NCBI GenBank assembly: GCA_036782775.1
Contig: DAIPYJ010000055.1
Location: 1-17,899 of the forward strand
DNA length: 17,899 bases
DNA from: CF-13 sp036782775
GTDB taxonomy: Bacteria; Chloroflexota; Dormibacteria; CF-121
Reading direction: 5' to 3'
Below are positions 14,105 through 17,899 of this stretch, one piece after another; position 1 is the first letter of the stretch; every line of letters starts with the position of its first letter. The position numbers and the translations under genes are program-made. The notes under the pieces are model-generated. The model saw nothing but the letters and a program-made list of their open reading frames with translations. It was not told the DNA's origin and did not search any database.

Positions 14105-16060
14105 CTAGTTCAGGATGACGGTCCCGTTCAAGAGCGGGCCGGACAGCGTGTAGCCGTCGTCGAGCGTCAGGAAGATCGTCGCCGGCAGCGTGCCGTTGTT
14201 CACCGCGACCATTTCGAAGGCGACGGTCTTCCCATTGGAGAGGCCGGTGCCGACCATCGTGACGCTATGGGCCACGTCATCAAACTGGATCGAGTCGACC
14301 CGCGTCGACTGAAAATCCTCACCGGATCCGGAGTCGTGCGCCTGGACATTATCGGTGTCCCCGTCCTTGCAGCTATCGCCGTCGAACGAGGCATGCGCCG
14401 TACCCGACGTGGCGCCGGCCATGTCACCGCCACCGTCCGCCTCGCGGCAGCCGCTGCCCCCGGTTCCGCTGCCACCGCTGGATGTGCCACCGAAGATGGT
14501 TGTCCCGGCGACTTGCGTGGCAATCGAGGTGTGGTCGCAGCTCGCCGTGTTGTCACTCGCCGCCGTGCAATTGGAGGAGTAGGTGAGAGTGTGGTTGAAC
14601 TGGGCGTACTGGTCGTCGCTGTAGATGATCGACGCGAGCCCGGTCGTCGGACTCGCGGCGACGCCAAAGTCGTCGTAGAGGTCACGGTTGCCGGTGCAAC
14701 CCACACCGCCCTCACAAACCGCGCCGCGATGGTTGATCGGTGACGCCTGGACCTGCGTCCAGCCGCTCGTATTGTTGAGCACGTTGAGGTTCTGGGCGAA
14801 GTAGACGTACCAGTTGGCCGATGCGGGATAGCTGTCGGGTGGATTGACGCCGTCGTAGTAGCTGGTGCCGTAGTAGACGAGGTCGACTTTGCCGGCCGTC
14901 CCCGCCGAGCTCCAGGGGAAGATCGCGGTGTTCGCCGGCGCCTTGCTGATCGCAATTGGTGCCCCGTTTGAGCCGCCCAGCCAGGTCTGACCGTGGTCGG
15001 TCGAGTACTTGTAGTAGACGTAGTGGTTGTCGCTGAAGAAGGCGTAGACATTGCCCGCCTGGTCGACGCTGACGTTCGGGAAGTTGTGCGCGTAGCCGAC
15101 CGCGGGATTCGGATTGTTGTAAACCTGGTAATCCTTGAAGGTCTTGCCGCCGTCGAGGGAGACGCCCATCCAGACGATGTGGAAGTCGGTCGGATTCGGG
15201 TTCGCTTGGTCCTGCACCGTCCCGCTGACAAAGATCTGATAGAGGATGTCGTTATTGCGGGCCGGGTCTGTCGTGTTGCTGTTCTGATCGATCGCGAGGT
15301 TTCCGGTTTTCATTCCCGATCGGGCATCCAGGTTCGTCGCCTCCACCGCGTCACCGATCTGCGTGAACGTCGTGCCCGCGTTGTACGAACACTGGACGTG
15401 GAGCCCGGCCGGGGCGATCAAGACGCCAGCCGCAGAGAGGTAGCTGATGCAGACCTTCTGCGAGCCGTCGGCGGCGATCCATTCGCGATCCTCGCCGGGA
15501 AAGATTCCCGAGAGCAGGTTCTGGCTCCAGGTGTGCCCGCCGTCCTGTGAGGTGCCGACGTCCGTGCTGGCGCCGGTCAGGCTGGCGACGTAGACGTTGT
15601 AGATCCCGAAGGCATTCTTGGCGGTGGCCGTCGCGAGGTCGGTATCGCCGCCGGCGGGGGAGATGTTGCTTTCACCGGCGCCAGGTGCAGGGCTCGAGAC
15701 CTGGTTCGGGGAAGGCAGGTGCACGTAATGCCGTCCGCCGTCGATCGATTTCCACGCCTCCGTGCCGGAGGTGAGGCCGTTTTCCGAGCTGCCGAAGAAG
15801 TTGCCGAACTTATCCGCTCGGATCGCCGGCTCCGCCGCGTGGTTCTGGCAGGGACTGTTGACATCCGGGCAGTACTCGGCCGGTAGGCCGCCGAGCTGGT
15901 AGTTGATGAAGCTGTAGCCGCCATCGGAGATCGTCGTGCTGCCGTCGGCGTTGGTCGTCGAGGTCGCGGCATTCGCGCCGCTGGCGAGCAGGAGCATCAA
16001 ACCGGCGGCGACGACCGTACCCCGTCCAATGGCCAAGCGTCGGATCCGAGACCTGATCAT
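14105..16060 (-). CDS. Secreted Asp-box beta-propeller (sialidase-fold) protein
   Basis: 651 aa. The ATG at 16060 has a GGAGGGA Shine-Dalgarno; the frame extends upstream without one. A signal peptide spans residues 1-31 (basic MIRSRIRRLAIGRG, then a hydrophobic core, ANA cleavage). Five Asp-box loops mark a sialidase/BNR propeller: S105-D-GG, S171QDGGHTW, S225YNAGTTF, S301LDGGKTF and S353TDHGQTW, plus DREWIAAD (191-198) and RDLYDDFGVAASP (459-471). A Gly/Ser linker (524-537) leads to a C-terminal beta domain (about 538-651) resembling post-COAP-1-type domains, ending GYTLSGPLLNGTVIL. Active-site residues of true sialidases could not be confirmed, so carbohydrate binding or glycoside cleavage is open. 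It is exported. Confidence 0.88.
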   Translation of the reverse strand: MIRSRIRRLAIGRGTVVAAGLMLLLASGANAATSTTNADGSTTISDGGYSFINYQLGGLPAEYCPDVNSPCQNHAAEPAIRADKFGNFFGSSENGLTSGTEAWKSIDGGRHYVHLPSPNQVSSPAPGAGESNISPAGGDTDLATATAKNAFGIYNVYVASLTGASTDVGTSQDGGHTWSQNLLSGIFPGEDREWIAADGSQKVCISYLSAAGVLIAPAGLHVQCSYNAGTTFTQIGDAVEATNLDARSGMKTGNLAIDQNSNTTDPARNNDILYQIFVSGTVQDQANPNPTDFHIVWMGVSLDGGKTFKDYQVYNNPNPAVGYAHNFPNVSVDQAGNVYAFFSDNHYVYYKYSTDHGQTWLGGSNGAPIAISKAPANTAIFPWSSAGTAGKVDLVYYGTSYYDGVNPPDSYPASANWYVYFAQNLNVLNNTSGWTQVQASPINHRGAVCEGGVGCTGNRDLYDDFGVAASPTTGLASIIYSDDQYAQFNHTLTYSSNCTAASDNTASCDHTSIATQVAGTTIFGGTSSGGSGTGGSGCREADGGGDMAGATSGTAHASFDGDSCKDGDTDNVQAHDSGSGEDFQSTRVDSIQFDDVAHSVTMVGTGLSNGKTVAFEMVAVNNGTLPATIFLTLDDGYTLSGPLLNGTVILN

Positions 16061-16168
16061 CTTTTCCCTCCATCGGTCCGAGCTCGAACGAAACGGGCGT
16101 GCTTCATCCAAGCAACGTGGTGAACCGAAGCTTCCCCGTCGCCGCGCTCGCAATAGCCTACGGAGGCG

Positions 16169-16197
16169 TTGTAACACAATGCGCCTACACGCGTCAA
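16169..16197 (-). promoter_or_regulatory. Sigma-70-like promoter for the secreted propeller gene
   Basis: On the minus strand TTGACG (16197-16192) and TTACAA (16174-16169) are separated by 17 bp, a good -35 and a fair -10. The implied start site leaves about a 100-nt leader before the ATG at 16060. Confidence 0.5.
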
Positions 16198-16276
16198 TCA
16201 TTCTGCCCGCGAATGACTGTGCTATTTACTGGCTGTCCGCTATAGGCATTGATCGCCCTAATCCGCCGACAGCCGA

Positions 16277-16313
16277 TAAAAAATTCGGCGCCCCGCCGAT
16301 GTGGCGGAGCGCC
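16277..16313 (-). terminator. Rho-independent terminator of the 54-aa gene
   Basis: On the minus strand GGCGCTCCGCC, loop ACATC, then GGCGGGGCGCC: an 11-bp stem perfect in RNA apart from one U-G pair, followed by GAATTTTTTATC. This is the clearest intrinsic terminator in the window. It starts 24 bp after the stop of the 54-aa gene and insulates it from the secreted propeller gene. Confidence 0.87.
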
Positions 16314-16336
16314 GACATATATAGGTTGAGCCCTGG

Positions 16337-16501
16337 TTAGCGGCTCTGTCCCGGCTGCGTCGGCCAGGTGTTGGGCCGCTGCTCGGGCTGCCCGCCCTGC
16401 TTGCCAGGCCACTGCTGGCCAGGCTGACCCTGCTTGCCAGGCCACTGCTGGGGTTGCGGTTGCCCGCCCTGCTCGCCGTGACGCTTCTCGCGCTTGCTCA
16501 T
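16337..16501 (-). CDS. 54-aa Gln/Pro/Trp-rich low-complexity protein
   Basis: ATG at 16501 with a strong AGGAGG 6 nt upstream, TAA at 16337-16339, and a textbook terminator 24 bp downstream: together these make a small standalone gene. After a basic, charged N-terminus (MSKREKRHGEQGG) the protein repeats QQWPGKQGQPG and QQWPGKQGGQP and ends NTWPTQPGQSR. It has no hydrophobic segment or Cys and is predicted disordered and basic. I do not recognise a family. Such proteins can be stress-induced (KGG-like or hydrophilin-like) or bind nucleic acids or surfaces; that is speculation. Confidence 0.75.
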   Translation of the reverse strand: MSKREKRHGEQGGQPQPQQWPGKQGQPGQQWPGKQGGQPEQRPNTWPTQPGQSR

Positions 16502-16751
16502 CGATTGCCTCCTGTCGAATATGAGTTCTCTTCGCCGGCCCGCTTCGGCCGCCGAATGCGTTCACGATATGGGGCTACCGCTACGACCCCGCTCGCGATC
16601 CGCTGGCGCCTCGGCGACGAAACCGTGACTAGCGAACAGCCGTTCGTGGCAGGTGAAGTTTGGCCGACCGCAGGCTAATCGGTGATGCCCTTCCGGTCGA
16701 GGAACGTCTAGCCCTCGAGGGCTCTGGCTGGGACGGTGAAATTGAGGGGGG
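16502..16751. other. 250-bp spacer with one 14-bp palindrome
   Basis: No convincing gene on either strand. AGCCCTCGAGGGCT at 16710-16723 is a perfect 14-bp palindrome with no loop, a possible dimeric protein site or, on the minus strand, a weak hairpin after the 52-aa gene. The promoter of the 54-aa gene must lie here, but I cannot place it. Confidence 0.4.
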
Positions 16752-16910
16752 TTAGCGGCGCCGCCCGAGACTTTTGTGGACGTCCATCAGCGTCTCGCCA
16801 CGGTGCCGGCTCCTTGGCCGGGGCCGCGTGGGCGGAAGGCGACTGCCCCACCAGAGCAGCAGGCCGATGCCGGCGCAGAGGATGACCAGGACCGCGATGG
16901 CCTCGCCCAC
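16752..16910 (-). CDS. Putative 52-aa single-pass membrane protein
   Basis: From GTG at 16910 to TAA at 16752-16754. One hydrophobic helix (residues about 4-21, AIAVLVILCAGIGLLLWW) is followed by a Pro/Arg-rich basic stretch (SRLPPTRPRPRSRHRG) and the polar tail ETLMDVHKSLGRRR. This gives a clean N-out, C-in topology. An in-frame stop lies four codons upstream, so GTG is the only start. The ribosome site is weak (AGAG only), which lowers confidence. It is divergent from the sedolisin gene, and the 132-bp gap holds the promoter of that gene. The family is not recognised. Confidence 0.5.
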   Translation of the reverse strand: MGEAIAVLVILCAGIGLLLWWGSRLPPTRPRPRSRHRGETLMDVHKSLGRRR

Positions 16911-16967
16911 GGCTGAACTCTAGATGAATGGGCCCTAAAGCCGCCCTTCACCTCGGTTAACCGTTCC

Positions 16968-16997
16968 TTGACAGTTCGGTCAATTGGTTGCTAGTTT
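16968..16997 (+). promoter_or_regulatory. Promoter of the sedolisin gene
   Basis: A consensus TTGACA -35 box at 16968-16973 is followed after 18 bp by TAGTTT (16992-16997) as a modest -10. This places the start of transcription near 17004, about 40 nt before the ATG at 17043. The hexamer spacing is slightly long but acceptable. Confidence 0.55.
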
Positions 16998-17042
16998 GAT
17001 TGCCGGCAAAGCGGCCTAATCGGCAACCAACAAGGAGGGAGC

Positions 17043-17899
17043 ATGCTCAATTCGGTCGTACCTTGGCTTGTGCGTCGCATTGCGCCTGTGGCGATGGGCG
17101 CGACGGCGATCGGCACGGCGCTCGCCGGCAATCCGACGGTGACTTCGGCGGCGACAACGGCGCTGCCGCGTCCGCTGGTGGCGGATGCGGTCTTCGTCTC
17201 GTCGGACGCAAACCCGCCCAGCGAGGCGGCGTGCAACGCGGTCAATCGCCGCTGCTTCAACCCGACTGCGATGGCGAACTCGTACAACTACGCGATCCTG
17301 CACAACGGGCCTCTAGGAGTAAATGAGGGGCAGGGCAGGACGATCGCGGTCGTCGACTCCTTTGGCGCCTCGACGATTCGCGAGGATCTCGGCACCTTCG
17401 ACACAGCGTTCAACCTGCCGCATCTCTGCGGTGAGACGGGACCGAACGATCCGTCCGCAAACTGCCCGTCGACAACGTCGCCGCGTTTCGACATCGTCCA
17501 GCTCCAGGGTGGGCCGCCGGCCGTTCCGCCGCCGGCAAACAACACCATCCATGGCACCGCGCTCGAGAACCACAACCTCTGGGACGTTGAGGTTGCCCTC
17601 GATGTCGAGTGGGCGCATGCCACGGCACCGCTGGCCAACATCATGTTGGTCGAGACCCCGACCGCCGAAGTACTCGGTGTTCAGGGCTTCCAGCAGATGA
17701 TGAACGCCGAGCAGGAGCTGATCGACAGCGGTCGCGTCGACGTCATCAGCCAGAGCTTTGGCTCTGGCGAAGGCGCCTTCAACAACGGGCTCGCGTCGCT
17801 GAAGCAACTGCACCAGGCGTTTGTCGATGCCCAGGCGCATCACGTCACGGTTTTCGCCTCGTCGGGTGACGGCGGGACCGCGAACGCGATGAAGACCCC
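17043..17899 (+). CDS. Sedolisin (peptidase S53) family protease, 3' end cut by the window
   Basis: 285 aa visible, open to the right edge. AAGGAGGGA sits just before the ATG. The N-terminus (MLNSVVPWLVRRIAPVAMGA) is a plausible signal peptide up to about residue 37. The catalytic domain begins near residue 99 (RTIAVVDSFGAS). Glu183-x3-Asp187 in DVEVALDVEWAHATAP is the sedolisin Glu/Asp pair. SQSFG (236-240) and ASSGDGG (272-278) are the conserved oxyanion/Asp region. The nucleophile Ser (GTS motif) would lie beyond the window. Only about 60 residues precede the catalytic domain, too few for a pro-kumamolisin prodomain. It is a secreted acidic serine-carboxyl protease by family; in vivo substrates are unknown. 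Confidence 0.9.
   Translation, partial: MLNSVVPWLVRRIAPVAMGATAIGTALAGNPTVTSAATTALPRPLVADAVFVSSDANPPSEAACNAVNRRCFNPTAMANSYNYAILHNGPLGVNEGQGRTIAVVDSFGASTIREDLGTFDTAFNLPHLCGETGPNDPSANCPSTTSPRFDIVQLQGGPPAVPPPANNTIHGTALENHNLWDVEVALDVEWAHATAPLANIMLVETPTAEVLGVQGFQQMMNAEQELIDSGRVDVISQSFGSGEGAFNNGLASLKQLHQAFVDAQAHHVTVFASSGDGGTANAMKT

Noticed and set aside
16454..16678. 74-aa plus-strand frame with a hydrophobic start
   Set aside because: Its first part is antisense to the 54-aa gene, which has ribosome site and terminator; this frame has neither.

Overview
The window is a GC-rich bacterial chromosome segment with dense, tightly overlapping genes. The gene families are an F420-type luciferase-like oxidoreductase, DUF6582, DUF6194, an SPW-repeat protein, a QxQ-type AlkZ/HTH_42 protein, a sedolisin and a secreted Asp-box propeller protein. 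This mix fits a soil lineage near Chloroflexota/Dormibacterota or Actinomycetota. That placement is an inference from gene content, because there is no rRNA or other marker gene here. No tRNA, rRNA, CRISPR array, transposase or phage gene was seen.

Layout. (1) 1-2008, plus strand: a VapBC-like toxin-antitoxin pair whose promoter looks leaderless, overlapped by one base by a broken AlkZ/HTH_42 glycosylase-like gene, then a 62-aa SPW membrane protein. (2) 2073-4827, minus strand: an ABC-2 exporter (ATPase plus permease), a DUF6582 protein and a Crp/Fnr regulator. (3) 4999-6621, plus strand: an unrecognised 100-aa protein, an SDR oxidoreductase and a DUF6194 protein. (4) 6596-13939, minus strand: seven closely packed genes. 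In transcription order they are a PoxB-like ThDP enzyme, a mandelate-racemase-type enolase-superfamily enzyme, a 65-aa membrane protein, an internally duplicated 303-aa membrane protein, a gluconate-2-dehydrogenase-subunit-3-like protein, a GMC flavin dehydrogenase and an LLM oxidoreductase. (5) 14105-16501, minus strand: a secreted Asp-box propeller protein and a 54-aa Gln/Pro/Trp-rich protein with its own terminator. (6) 16752-17899: a 52-aa membrane protein, and a sedolisin (S53) protease that runs off the right edge.

The region most likely to hold something undescribed is block 4. Four junctions are 4-bp ATGA overlaps or gaps of 12 bp or less. Together the genes look like an oxidative sugar/sugar-acid module: dehydrogenation by the GMC protein with its small subunit, dehydration by the enolase-superfamily enzyme, and 2-keto-acid chemistry by the ThDP enzyme. 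No cytochrome c subunit and no Tat signal are visible. In their place is a membrane protein made of two gap-free copies, each with two conserved His-x-Arg-Gly motifs. A membrane electron-acceptor or anchor role for that protein is a hypothesis.

A second theme is a family of short GC-rich palindromes (CCCTCCCC...GGGGAGGG type) scattered through the window. Most sit between genes. One forms the in-frame linker of the duplicated membrane protein, and another supplies the probable start codon of the enolase-superfamily gene.
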